Source of the DNA: Gordonibacter sp036659115
GTDB taxonomy: Bacteria > Actinomycetota > Coriobacteriia > Coriobacteriales > Eggerthellaceae
Assembly (NCBI RefSeq): GCF_036659115.1
Contig: NZ_JAVXDF010000028.1
Length of the DNA stretch: 28,358 nt
Strand: one strand, 5' to 3'
A program made the position numbers and the translations under genes. A model generated the notes under the pieces. It saw nothing but the letters and a program-made list of their open reading frames with translations. It was not told where the DNA came from and searched no databases. This document shows positions 15,756 to 22,872 of this stretch, piece by piece. Every line of letters starts with the position of its first letter. Within the stretch, counting starts at the first letter, position 1.

Positions 15756-16790
15756 ATGAAATACAAGATGGGGAAGCGGGTGTTGGGTTGCACGGTAGGT
15801 GCCAGCATCGTCTTGGGAGGCTTAGGCGCCGTTGGCCCTCAGCTGGCTATGGCGATGGGGCCGCAGGACTTGGGCCCGAACCAGGTGTTGCAGCGAAATG
15901 CGGTCGATTACGACAAGATCGCGAACGTATCTGGCACCTTCTCGTTTTGTCAGGACCGGGTTACCCCGACCGACGACGTGTTCAATTTGTTCGGCACAGC
16001 GGCAACGACCATCTGCGCCAAGCCGGGATACGCTTTTGACGCGGTGAGCTACGAGAGCTACTACCTCAACATTGGCGGCAACGTGGAGAAGGTCTACACG
16101 ATCGGCCTTGATGAGATCGAGCAGATGGACGCTCAAATGAAAAAGGAGATACGCTGCACGTGTGGCATGAGCCCTGCCGTTGCCATGGCTAGCGTTACGG
16201 GCGTCAAAGTGTCCGACATGCTTTCTTTGGTGGACATCGCGCCCGAGGTTAACACTATTACGTTCAAGGACAAGGACGGCTACGGGTTGCCGCTGCCCTT
16301 GTCCTACGTGACCGAGAAGGAGGCAATGCTCGTCTACCAGATAGGCGACAAGAAGCTTTCTGAGGGGGAGCGTTTGCAGGCATGGATTCCCGACACGGTT
16401 GCGAAGTACTTCACGCGTGCGATTACCGATATCGAGCTGTCCGTTTCAGACGAGGTGCCAACGGTTGAGGGCCCGGATGCAGACTATCGGGCCAAAGTAA
16501 GCATCCTCAGCACGGTTCAGGATGTGTTCAAGGTTGGCGACATGATTTCCTTCGAAGGATATGCCGACGACTGCGGGACTCAGGTAACTGCCGTCGAGTT
16601 CTCCCTCGACGGTGGGGAGACCTGGGCAACGTTTGACACCACTTCCTCCAATACCGAGGACTGGGTGTATTGGAACTTCGACTACGTGGCTGAAAAGGCA
16701 GGCGAGTACAAGCTCGACGTCCGGGCGGTTACCGAGGACGGCACAGTTTCTCCCCTCGCTTCCAGTGTGGTATTCAGCGTCGAGGGGTAA
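15756..16790 (+). CDS. Second sulfite-oxidase-fold molybdopterin domain protein
   Basis: A 344-aa exported protein with a Sec-type signal peptide (MKYKMGKRVLGC, hydrophobic core, cleavage likely near AMA-MG). The body has a molybdopterin-binding domain of the sulfite oxidase fold: Cys134 and Cys136 in IRCTCGMS fall where the Mo-ligating cysteine lies, followed by VTGVKVSDML and AMLVYQIGDKKLSEGERLQAW (seen in parts). The C-terminus (about 257-340) is the same immunoglobulin-like dimerisation domain as in the previous gene (VEFSLDGGETWATFD). ATG 15756 follows the previous stop by 1 bp, with GGAGGG at 15745-15750; the longer in-frame start overlaps that gene without benefit. It has no haem motif. 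As sulfite-oxidase-fold proteins dimerise through this domain, it may form a heterodimer with the triheme subunit. Whether it binds Moco itself or is a structural partner is open. Confidence 0.82.
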   Translation: MKYKMGKRVLGCTVGASIVLGGLGAVGPQLAMAMGPQDLGPNQVLQRNAVDYDKIANVSGTFSFCQDRVTPTDDVFNLFGTAATTICAKPGYAFDAVSYESYYLNIGGNVEKVYTIGLDEIEQMDAQMKKEIRCTCGMSPAVAMASVTGVKVSDMLSLVDIAPEVNTITFKDKDGYGLPLPLSYVTEKEAMLVYQIGDKKLSEGERLQAWIPDTVAKYFTRAITDIELSVSDEVPTVEGPDADYRAKVSILSTVQDVFKVGDMISFEGYADDCGTQVTAVEFSLDGGETWATFDTTSSNTEDWVYWNFDYVAEKAGEYKLDVRAVTEDGTVSPLASSVVFSVEG

Positions 16791-16831
16791 GCAATCGGTA
16801 TTGCGTTGACATCGAAAGGAGGGAGAAGAAC

Positions 16832-17491
16832 ATGGGAGAAGAGACGAACGTAACGCGCCGCGTGCTGCTGCAGGCATCGGCGGCCGGTGCTTGCGCGCTT
16901 GCTCTGGGGAGCGTCGTTGTTTCCACTGCTGAAGCACACGCCGAAGAAACGGGTTCGAAAGTCGCGAGCGACGGTGTTCGGTATGGCTTTCTCGTCGGCC
17001 TTGCGAGATGTTCCGGTTGCGGCCGCTGCGTCGAGGCGTGCAGGAAGGAGAACAATCTTTCCGACGATACTCCCGATAGGCGCAAGGTCGCGTCTTTCAA
17101 GCGCAAGAGAGGGAAGAAGTTCTTTGTTTCAACTGCGTGCATGCACTGCGCTGAACCGAGTTGCATGAAGGTGTGCCCGGCTGGCGCTATCTCGCAGGAC
17201 GCCAACGGTATCGTACGGGTGAACCCGGAGGTGTGCATCGGCTGCAAATACTGCTTCCAAGCATGCCCGTATGAGGTGCCGCAGTACAACGCTGTTTCTA
17301 TGGACAAATGCGATTGTTGCCTAGGATCTGGAGTTGCTCTGGGAGATGAGCCGTATTGCGTAAGCGCCTGCAAATTTGGCGCCTTGAAGTTCGGCCCCTT
17401 AGAGGAGTTGAGAGAATCTACGAACGGCTCCGCAGTTCCTATTGCCGAGGCCAACAATCCCTCTTGCCTGTTACTTGGAACGGAGAGGTGA
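16832..17491 (+). CDS. Tat-type ferredoxin subunit with four [4Fe-4S] clusters
   Basis: A 219-aa electron-transfer subunit of the NrfC/DmsB/PsrB type. The N-terminus has a twin-arginine motif TRRVLLQ (R9, R10) with a hydrophobic stretch ending near AEAHAEE, so the protein is exported. Cysteine groups follow: C60/C63/C66/C70; C103/C106/C111/C115; C135/C138/C141/C145; and C160/C163/C176/C180, the standard set for four cubane clusters. ATG 16832 has AGGAGGGAG upstream. It lies between the Moco genes and the NrfD-type gene with only 2 bp to the latter. It should pass electrons between the quinone site of NrfD and the haem/Moco subunits. The own signal peptide implies that it can be exported without hitchhiking on a catalytic subunit. 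Confidence 0.92.
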   Translation: MGEETNVTRRVLLQASAAGACALALGSVVVSTAEAHAEETGSKVASDGVRYGFLVGLARCSGCGRCVEACRKENNLSDDTPDRRKVASFKRKRGKKFFVSTACMHCAEPSCMKVCPAGAISQDANGIVRVNPEVCIGCKYCFQACPYEVPQYNAVSMDKCDCCLGSGVALGDEPYCVSACKFGALKFGPLEELRESTNGSAVPIAEANNPSCLLLGTER

Positions 17492-17493
17492 GC

Positions 17494-18453
17494 ATGGTGT
17501 TGCAAACAATATGGGGTTGGCAGCCTGCGCTCTATCTGTTCCTGGGAGGCATGGGCGCCGGCGCATTCGTCATGGCGGCGGTGCTCTACCTGCTCGACCA
17601 GAAGCGCCATGCCAAAATCGTCTGCATTTCCATGTGGGCGTCGGCGATCTGCTTGGGCGTGGGCTTGCTCTTGCTGCTATCGGAGTTGATCCAGCCTGTG
17701 CGGGGGCTCATGATGTGGCAGAGCTTCAGCCATTTCACCTCGTGGATGACGTACGGTGCTTGGGGTGCATTTGCTGCTATCGCCGTGTTTGGCGTGTCGG
17801 CGGTGCTGGCCACGGCCAAGGTGGGGAAGAAGTGCGTGCACGATGAGAAGCAGGCGAAGCGGTTCGTGCTTGTGCGCAAAGTGCTGGCCCTTGTCGGTAT
17901 TGCGTTGGGTGTGTTCGTGGCGGTATATACGGGCATGCTGCTCATGATGGCGCCCGGTGTGCCGCTGTGGAACACCCCGTTGCTCCCGTGCCTGTTTGCG
18001 GTATCGGGCATCGATACGGGCGTTGCGCTTGTCGAGATAGTGGCTGTGCTGCTGGCGAAGAAGGACCCGCTGGCACCTCGCGCCCGCGTGCTGATGGAAG
18101 GCATCGTGGTGGGGCTCGTGGCGATGGAGCTGGTGGTACTCGGTGCGTTTCTGCTGTCCATGGCAGGCGGCGAGGGGTCGGTCGTAGCTGCGACGGCCGC
18201 CCAATCAGTCGAGCTGCTCACGTCGGGCATCCTCGCTCCGTACTTCTGGGGTTTGGTAGTGGTGTGCGGTCTTGTGTTGCCGCTGGTCGTTGCCATCGTG
18301 GGGTTGGTGCCGCGCAAGCAGCACGCGAACACCCCTATGGCGGTTGGTGCCGCTGGGGCGATTGTCGGCGGATGTGCCCTGCGTTTTCTCATGCTAGCCG
18401 CAGGCTTGCATGCCAACGTGGTGGCCGAAACGGTCATTAACATGATTGGCTGA
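17494..18453 (+). CDS. NrfD/PsrC-type quinone-interacting membrane subunit
   Basis: A 319-aa polytopic membrane protein with about eight to nine hydrophobic segments and the family start GWQPALYLFLGGMGAGAFVMAA. The length is normal for NrfD. Such subunits anchor exported ferredoxin subunits and exchange electrons with menaquinone in the membrane. ATG 17494 follows the ferredoxin stop by 2 bp with GGAGAGG 5 nt upstream; the open frame upstream overlaps the ferredoxin gene and is not used. As the last gene of the operon it completes a chain quinone - NrfD - Fe-S - haem c/Moco. Direction of electron flow is not fixed by the sequence, but in an anaerobe terminal reduction is the simpler guess. 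Confidence 0.9.
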   Translation: MVLQTIWGWQPALYLFLGGMGAGAFVMAAVLYLLDQKRHAKIVCISMWASAICLGVGLLLLLSELIQPVRGLMMWQSFSHFTSWMTYGAWGAFAAIAVFGVSAVLATAKVGKKCVHDEKQAKRFVLVRKVLALVGIALGVFVAVYTGMLLMMAPGVPLWNTPLLPCLFAVSGIDTGVALVEIVAVLLAKKDPLAPRARVLMEGIVVGLVAMELVVLGAFLLSMAGGEGSVVAATAAQSVELLTSGILAPYFWGLVVVCGLVLPLVVAIVGLVPRKQHANTPMAVGAAGAIVGGCALRFLMLAAGLHANVVAETVINMIG

Positions 18454-18480
18454 TCTAGCCAGTTTGCCGATTCGACTGAG

Positions 18481-18540
18481 CGGCGAGGTTGCGCGTGCTT
18501 TGGGAAGCTCCCGAGGCGCGTGCGGCCTCGCCGTTTGCTG
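18481..18540 (+). terminator. Possible terminator hairpin after the NrfD-type gene
   Basis: CGGCGAGG (18481-18488) can pair with CCTCGCCG (18526-18533), with an inner GGGA/TCCC stem (18502-18505 with 18509-18512), followed by TTTGCTGC. The stem is GC-rich but the T tract is short. It is the only terminator candidate after this operon. Confidence 0.35.
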
Positions 18541-18623
18541 CAAGCTTGGTCGAAGGCTTGTTGCCTTTGGCTATACGGGCTCCGCTTGCGTCTCTTGTCT
18601 TAGCTAGCCATCGTGCTCTAGTG

Positions 18624-18688
18624 AATCCCACATTTTTCGGTCGAAAAATGTGGGATTATGTACATTTTTCGGTCGAAAAATGTGGGAT
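18624..18688 (+). repeat. Two tandem palindromes, 32-bp spaced, before the AAA ATPase
   Basis: The first palindrome has perfect 16-bp arms (18624-18639 and 18642-18657) around a central GT. The second (18662-18683) keeps 10-bp arms and the same centre. As direct repeats, 18630-18656 and 18662-18688 are identical over 27 bp, offset by exactly 32 bp, close to three DNA turns. The core is ACATTTTTCG-GT-CGAAAAATGT, and both copies continue with GGGAT. They lie about 90-150 bp before ATG 18775 and upstream of TATAAA at 18724. The arrangement suits a pair of operator sites on one DNA face; target sites of a mobile element are an alternative. The rest of 18454-18774 shows no gene. Confidence 0.8.
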
Positions 18689-18774
18689 CACCGCTAGTGG
18701 GCACTTTGTGTGACGGGATGGGGTATAAAAGGGAAGACGAAACACCCGTCCCCTCTGTCTGTCGGGAGAACGCC

Positions 18775-20076
18775 ATGGAGCGACACATACTCGCAGATCT
18801 TCAAAACTGGAAAGAACGTCCCGATAGAAAGCCATTGGTGTTGCGTGGTGCTCGTCAGGTGGGAAAAACATGGGCACTTCAAGAGTTTGGGAAGCGCTGC
18901 TTTGAGGACTGCGCTTACGTGCGACTCGAAGACAACGCTCCTGCGGCAGCGCTTTTCGAGGGCTCGCTGGAGCCGAGCCGGCTTATAGAGGGCTTGTCTG
19001 CCTTGGCCCGAAAGCCCATCATCGCGGGCAAAACCTTGTTGATCTTGGACGAAGTTCAATCCGTCCCTCGAGCTTTGACGGCCTTGAAGTATTTCTGCGA
19101 AGACGCACCCGAGTACTGCATTGCGGTTGCCGGATCGCTTTTGGGCGTGGCGCTGCATACGAGCATCTCGTTTCCCGTAGGAAAGGTCGACTTTCTCGAC
19201 TTGTACCCAATGAGCTTCACTGAGTACCTTGAAGCCGCAGGCGAGAGGGATTTGCTGGCATTTTTGCAAAGCAGCAACCTCGACATGGTGAGCGTGTTCA
19301 AGGAAGCGTACACCGACCATCTCAAGCGCTACTATTTTGTTGGCGGTATGCCCGAAGTGGTGAAATCCTTTGTGGAACAAGGGGATTTCCATCGCGCGCG
19401 CGTGTTGCAGTCGGCCATAGTCGATGCCTATGAAGCCGATTTCTCGAAGCACGTGCCTGGTCGCGATAGTGAGCGGTGTCGCATGGTTTGGCAGTCCTTG
19501 CCGCGACAACTTGCAAAGGAAAATAAGAAATTCATCTACGGCACCATAGAAAAAGGTGCACGAGGGCGCGATTTCGAGGAAGCTATCCAGATTCTTGTAG
19601 ACAGCGGGGTAGTGCTGCGGGTTGGTCGTATTGCCAAGCCCGGTCTACCTTTGGAAGCGTATCGAGATCCATCGGCGTTCAAACTTTACTCGCTCGATGT
19701 GGGACTGCTTGGTGCTATGTCGGGTCTCGACAGTGCAACAATTGTGGACGGCAGTACCTTGTTCACGGAATTCAAAGGGGCGCTCGCTGAACAGTACGTG
19801 TGTCAGCAGCTGGTTTCCGATTGCGGCCTTGCGCCCTACTATTGGTCTGCGGAAAAATCGTCTGGCGAAGTTGATTTTGTGGTGCAGAGGGGAAACGACG
19901 TGCTGCCCATCGAAGTGAAGGCTGAAGTGAACCTAAAAAGCAAAAGCCTTGCGAGTTTCTGTAGGACATACGGCATCGGCCGTGCCGCGCGCTTGTCGAT
20001 GTCCGGCTACGAGCGAGGAAAATGGCTTACAAATGTACCGCTCTACGCTATGCCGATGCTCGAGAGTTCGTTATGA
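18775..20076 (+). CDS. AAA-type ATPase with DUF4143 C-terminal domain
   Basis: A 433-aa cytoplasmic protein. It has a Walker A motif GARQVGKT (25-32), a Walker B LLILDEVQ (about residue 83-90) and, from about residue 190, the DUF4143 region. The C-terminus contains EVDFVVQRGNDVLPIEVKA, with the E...D...EVK pattern reminiscent of PD-(D/E)XK nucleases. Members of this family are common in gut bacteria, often in many copies, and their function is not established; links to defence or toxin-like roles are speculative. ATG 18775 is chosen because GGGAGAA lies about 5 nt upstream; the open frame before it runs through the palindromes. It stands alone between a tandem palindrome and a REP-like repeat, and its codon use looks more AT-tolerant than its neighbours, which suggests acquisition by transfer. 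Confidence 0.88.
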   Translation: MERHILADLQNWKERPDRKPLVLRGARQVGKTWALQEFGKRCFEDCAYVRLEDNAPAAALFEGSLEPSRLIEGLSALARKPIIAGKTLLILDEVQSVPRALTALKYFCEDAPEYCIAVAGSLLGVALHTSISFPVGKVDFLDLYPMSFTEYLEAAGERDLLAFLQSSNLDMVSVFKEAYTDHLKRYYFVGGMPEVVKSFVEQGDFHRARVLQSAIVDAYEADFSKHVPGRDSERCRMVWQSLPRQLAKENKKFIYGTIEKGARGRDFEEAIQILVDSGVVLRVGRIAKPGLPLEAYRDPSAFKLYSLDVGLLGAMSGLDSATIVDGSTLFTEFKGALAEQYVCQQLVSDCGLAPYYWSAEKSSGEVDFVVQRGNDVLPIEVKAEVNLKSKSLASFCRTYGIGRAARLSMSGYERGKWLTNVPLYAMPMLESSL

Positions 20077-20115
20077 GCAGGGGCTTTTGAAGAGGCGCCG
20101 GCTGCATGGACGGGG

Positions 20116-20205
20116 CATGAACAGGGGACGTAGCACTGTTCATGGTAACGCTATCGGCGATGCCGTAAAATGATGCTGCGAACGGTGCTACGTCCCCTGT
20201 TCATG
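20116..20205. repeat. REP/BIME-like long inverted repeat
   Basis: Perfect 21-bp inverted arms (20116-20136 and 20185-20205), extended by four more pairs after one mismatch (20138-20141 with 20180-20183). The arms contain AACAGGGGACGTAGCAC. The 38-nt middle holds a smaller hairpin CGGC-GAT-GCCG (20155-20165). No T tract follows and no transposase gene is beside it. The size and structure resemble REP-type elements mobilised in trans by RAYT (Y1) transposases. It could also act as a terminator for the ATPase gene, 40 bp upstream. Confidence 0.75.
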
Positions 20206-20336
20206 TGGGGTTGATGATCTCCTGCTTGGGCGTAACTTGGGGAAGCTGCAGCATATTCGTCCGAGGAGTTTACCTTGCATCGCTGATTAATTTTGAAAGG
20301 GCGCAACTTCCGCGCGCGGTGAGGTTCGTCTCGGCT
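20206..20336. other. Non-coding stretch before the 9-bp repeat
   Basis: No convincing gene, RNA or promoter is visible in this part of the 441-bp gap between the ATPase and the ABC transporter. Open frames crossing it have no ribosome binding site and owe their length to the repeat that follows. Confidence 0.4.
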
Positions 20337-20381
20337 CCCTCCAAACCCTCCAAACCCTCCAAACCCTCCAAACCCTCCAAA
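20337..20381. repeat. Five tandem copies of a 9-bp repeat
   Basis: The unit CCCTCCAAA occurs five times without change, followed by CCG. Because 9 is a multiple of three the repeat keeps a frame open (Lys-Pro-Ser on the plus strand, Gly-Gly-Phe on the minus), but neither frame looks like a gene. It is a simple-sequence tract likely to vary in copy number between strains. Confidence 0.9.
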
Positions 20382-20425
20382 CCGCCTGCCGTTAGGATTG
20401 TCTGACAGTAGACGGTTTTTTGCTG

Positions 20426-20434
20426 TGCTATACT
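20426..20434 (+). promoter_or_regulatory. Extended -10 promoter of the amino acid ABC operon
   Basis: TGCTATACT, identical to the element at 12-20. The transcript would start near 20441, giving a leader of about 77 nt before ATG 20518. No good -35 is placed 17 bp upstream; CTGACA at 20402-20407 is 21 bp away. Confidence 0.6.
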
Positions 20435-20517
20435 CGCTCCAACACTTTAGCGTAATAAAGTAAACGGCTCGAGGGGAAGAGGGCTTGGGCCGCGGGACGC
20501 ACAGGAGGATGAACCAC

Positions 20518-21339
20518 ATGAAGAAACTCAAGGCGATCTTAGCCGTGGCGGCAACGCTCGCACTTGCCGCCGTCGTGCTGGCTGGCTGCTCGGGCGGCGG
20601 CGACGCGCAGAAGGATGCCGGCGCGGATGGCAAAACGAAGCTGACGGTCGGCTTCGACCAGGGCTACCCGCCTTACGGGTTTGTGGGCGACGACGGCGAG
20701 TTTGCCGGCTTCGACCTCGATCTGGCTAAGGCCGTGTGCGAGAAGAACGGCTGGGATCTTGACCTGGAGCCCATCGACTGGGACGCGAAGGATGCCTTGC
20801 TGGGAAGCGGCACTATCAATTGCATTTGGAACGGTTTCACGATGGAAGGACGCGAGGACGGCTACACGTTCTCCGAGCCCTACATGCTCAACGAGCAGGT
20901 CGTGGTAGCTAGGGCGGACAGCGGCATCAAGTCGCTCGACGACCTCAAGGGGAAGATCGTCATGACGCAGGTCGATTCCGCTGCGCTCGACGTGCTCGAG
21001 GGCGATCAAGCCCAGCTTGCCGGCACGTTCAAAGAGCTGCAGACCATCGGCGACTACAACAATGCTTTCATGCAGCTGGAATCCGGCATGGTGGATGCCG
21101 TCGCTTGCGACCTTTCCATAGCCGATTACCAGATGGCGGCCAAGAAGGGCACCTACGTGAAGATCGACCCGGCGCTGTCCACCGAGAACTACGCGGTTGG
21201 CTTCAAGAAGGGCGACACTGAATTGGCCAAGCAGGTGACCGACACGCTCAAAGCGCTCGACGCGGATGGTACCGTGAAGCAACTGTGCGGGAAATATGAG
21301 AAATACGGTATGAGCTACGACAACTGGAAGCTCGCGTAA
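20518..21339 (+). CDS. Polar amino acid ABC transporter, substrate-binding lipoprotein
   Basis: A 273-aa binding protein of the SBP_bac_3 family. Signal peptide with lipobox VLAGC (C24) anchors it to the outer face of the membrane. The family pattern is clear: LTVGFDQGYPPYGFV at the start of the mature domain, GEFAGFDLDLAKAV, and GTINCIWNGFTMEGRE in the ligand-binding region, ending with LCGKYEKYG. The aromatic residues and Arg (in GREDG) fit binding of an amino acid or close analogue; the particular one is not certain. ATG 20518 is chosen over ATG 20509 because AGGAGG (20503-20508) touches the latter but stands 9 nt before the former. It is the first gene of a three-gene operon. Confidence 0.93.
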   Translation: MKKLKAILAVAATLALAAVVLAGCSGGGDAQKDAGADGKTKLTVGFDQGYPPYGFVGDDGEFAGFDLDLAKAVCEKNGWDLDLEPIDWDAKDALLGSGTINCIWNGFTMEGREDGYTFSEPYMLNEQVVVARADSGIKSLDDLKGKIVMTQVDSAALDVLEGDQAQLAGTFKELQTIGDYNNAFMQLESGMVDAVACDLSIADYQMAAKKGTYVKIDPALSTENYAVGFKKGDTELAKQVTDTLKALDADGTVKQLCGKYEKYGMSYDNWKLA

Positions 21340-21375
21340 AGCGTTTAGGCTGAGCACGCGCAGGAAGGTTATCAC

Positions 21376-22029
21376 GTGGATTTCAGTACGACGATGGGAA
21401 TACTGATCTCGGGTTTCGCATTCACCATTCAGATTTTTCTGGTGACGCTTGTCGGGGCACTGCCGCTCGGCATTCTGGTGGCGTTTTGCCGCATGAGCAA
21501 GTTCAAGCCGCTCGCTCTCGTTGCGCGGTTCTACATATCCGTCATGCGCGGCACGCCGCTTATGCTGCAGCTCATGGCGCTTGCGTACGGCCCGTACTTC
21601 GTTTTCGGCATTCAGGCAGGTCAGGAATGGAAGTTCGTGGCCTGCTCCATTGGCTTCATCGTCAACTATGCCGCCTACTTTGCGGAGATATACCGCAGCG
21701 GCATCCAGTCGATCCCCCACGGCCAGTACGAAGCGGCAGCGGTGCTGGGCTACTCGCGTGCCCAGACGTTTATGAAGATCGTGCTTCCGCAGGTGCTGAA
21801 GCGTATCCTGCCGGCTTTGGGTAACGAGGTCATCACGTTGGTGAAGGACACGTCGCTCGCGTTCGTCATCGGCGTTATGGAAATGTTTGCGCAGGCGAAA
21901 GCTTTGGCTTCGTCGCAGGTGAGCATGATTCCGTATGTTATTGCCGGCGTGATCTACTGGGTGTTCAACTTCATCGTAGAAATGGTGCTCACCCGTATCG
22001 AGAAGCACCTCGACTACTACCACGATTAG
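21376..22029 (+). CDS. Polar amino acid ABC transporter, permease
   Basis: A 217-aa membrane protein of the HisM/GlnP type with about five hydrophobic segments. The EAA loop that docks on the ATPase is visible as GQYEAAAVLGYSRAQTF, with the family motif VMRGTPLMLQL earlier. The start is GTG 21376 with AGGAAGG 7 nt upstream, 36 bp after the binding-protein gene. Only one permease gene is present, so the channel is probably a homodimer. Confidence 0.93.
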   Translation: MDFSTTMGILISGFAFTIQIFLVTLVGALPLGILVAFCRMSKFKPLALVARFYISVMRGTPLMLQLMALAYGPYFVFGIQAGQEWKFVACSIGFIVNYAAYFAEIYRSGIQSIPHGQYEAAAVLGYSRAQTFMKIVLPQVLKRILPALGNEVITLVKDTSLAFVIGVMEMFAQAKALASSQVSMIPYVIAGVIYWVFNFIVEMVLTRIEKHLDYYHD

Positions 22030-22038
22030 GAGCGAGCT

Positions 22039-22812
22039 ATGACCGACGAGACGCTCGTGCAGCTGGAGCACGCGAAGAAGAGCTTCGGCGACGCGGCCGT
22101 GCTGAAGGACATCTCGCTTTCGGTGAGAAAAGGCGAAGTGGTGGCCGTCATTGGCCCGTCGGGCGGTGGCAAATCGACGCTTTTGCGCTGCTGTACGTTG
22201 CTGGAAACGCTTGATGCGGGCCGCCTCGCGTTCGGCGACCTGGTTGCTGCCGAGAACGATGGCGCGGGCCGGGCCGCCTATGCCTCGAAAGACGTGCTGA
22301 AACAAGCTAAGACGCGCTTCGGCCTGGTATTCCAAAATTTCAACCTGTTCCCGCACTACACGGTGTTGAAGAATATCGTCGATGCACCCATCCACGTGCT
22401 AAAGCAGCCCAAGGACCAAGCGCTGGCTCATGCGCGAGAGCTTCTGGCGAAGATGGGTCTTGATGGCAAGGAAGATATGGTACCCTGCGAACTTTCGGGC
22501 GGTCAGCAGCAGCGGGTGTCCATCGCCCGCGCGCTGGCGATGGACCCTGATGTGCTGTTCTTCGATGAGCCTACCAGCGCGCTCGATCCTGAGCTTACCA
22601 AAGACGTGCTCAAGGTCATCCGTGATTTGGCCGAAGAGGACATGACTATGGTCATTGTGACGCACGAGATGAACTTCGCGCGCGATGTGGCCGACCGTAT
22701 CGTGTTCATGGACGGCGGCGTTATCGTGGAAGAAGGCGCCGCGGCCGATCTTATCAATCATCCCCAGCATCGGCGCACGCAGGCCTTCCTCGCCAAGTAC
22801 GAGGAAGATTAG
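22039..22812 (+). CDS. Polar amino acid ABC transporter, ATP-binding subunit
   Basis: A 257-aa ATPase of the GlnQ/HisP type. Walker A GPSGGGKST (from about residue 37), Q-loop in VFQNFNLFPH, signature LSGGQQQR, Walker B VLFFDEPTSALDPE and the switch His in VIVTHEM are all intact. ATG 22039 lies 9 bp after the permease stop with AGGAGCGAG. A short insertion (about residues 74-92, DGAGRAAYASKDVLKQA in part) precedes the Q-loop, as seen in several family members. It drives the importer formed with the two preceding genes. Confidence 0.95.
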   Translation: MTDETLVQLEHAKKSFGDAAVLKDISLSVRKGEVVAVIGPSGGGKSTLLRCCTLLETLDAGRLAFGDLVAAENDGAGRAAYASKDVLKQAKTRFGLVFQNFNLFPHYTVLKNIVDAPIHVLKQPKDQALAHARELLAKMGLDGKEDMVPCELSGGQQQRVSIARALAMDPDVLFFDEPTSALDPELTKDVLKVIRDLAEEDMTMVIVTHEMNFARDVADRIVFMDGGVIVEEGAAADLINHPQHRRTQAFLAKYEED

Positions 22813-22816
22813 GCCT

Positions 22817-22856
22817 GTCGGCAGGGAAACAAGCCTCCTCTTGTCTCCCTGCCGAC
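22817..22856 (+). terminator. Long hairpin after the ABC operon
   Basis: An 11-bp perfect stem (22817-22827 with 22846-22856) continuing, after one mismatch, with five more pairs (22829-22833 with 22840-22844) and a 6-nt loop. It starts 4 bp after the stop codon. There is no T run after it, so it may act as an mRNA 3' stabiliser rather than a classical terminator. The bases GACAACCGC are then repeated directly (22854-22862 and 22864-22872). Confidence 0.6.
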
Positions 22857-22872
22857 AACCGCTGACAACCGC

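Noticed and set aside
14216..15808. 530-codon open frame on the minus strand
   Set aside because: It is antisense to the triheme-Moco gene, whose motifs are unmistakable; no ribosome binding site or domain is visible.
17356..17493. Longer start for the NrfD-type protein
   Set aside because: It overlaps the ferredoxin gene, would place a charged segment before the first membrane helix, and ATG 17494 has a good ribosome site.
20205..20405. Small open frame with a Lys-Pro-Ser repeat
   Set aside because: The repeat arises from the 9-bp DNA minisatellite; there is no ribosome binding site or promoter, and the start lies inside the REP-like arm.
20539..22395. 618-codon open frame on the minus strand
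   Set aside because: It is antisense to three intact ABC transporter genes, has no family motif and reads as biased shadow sequence.
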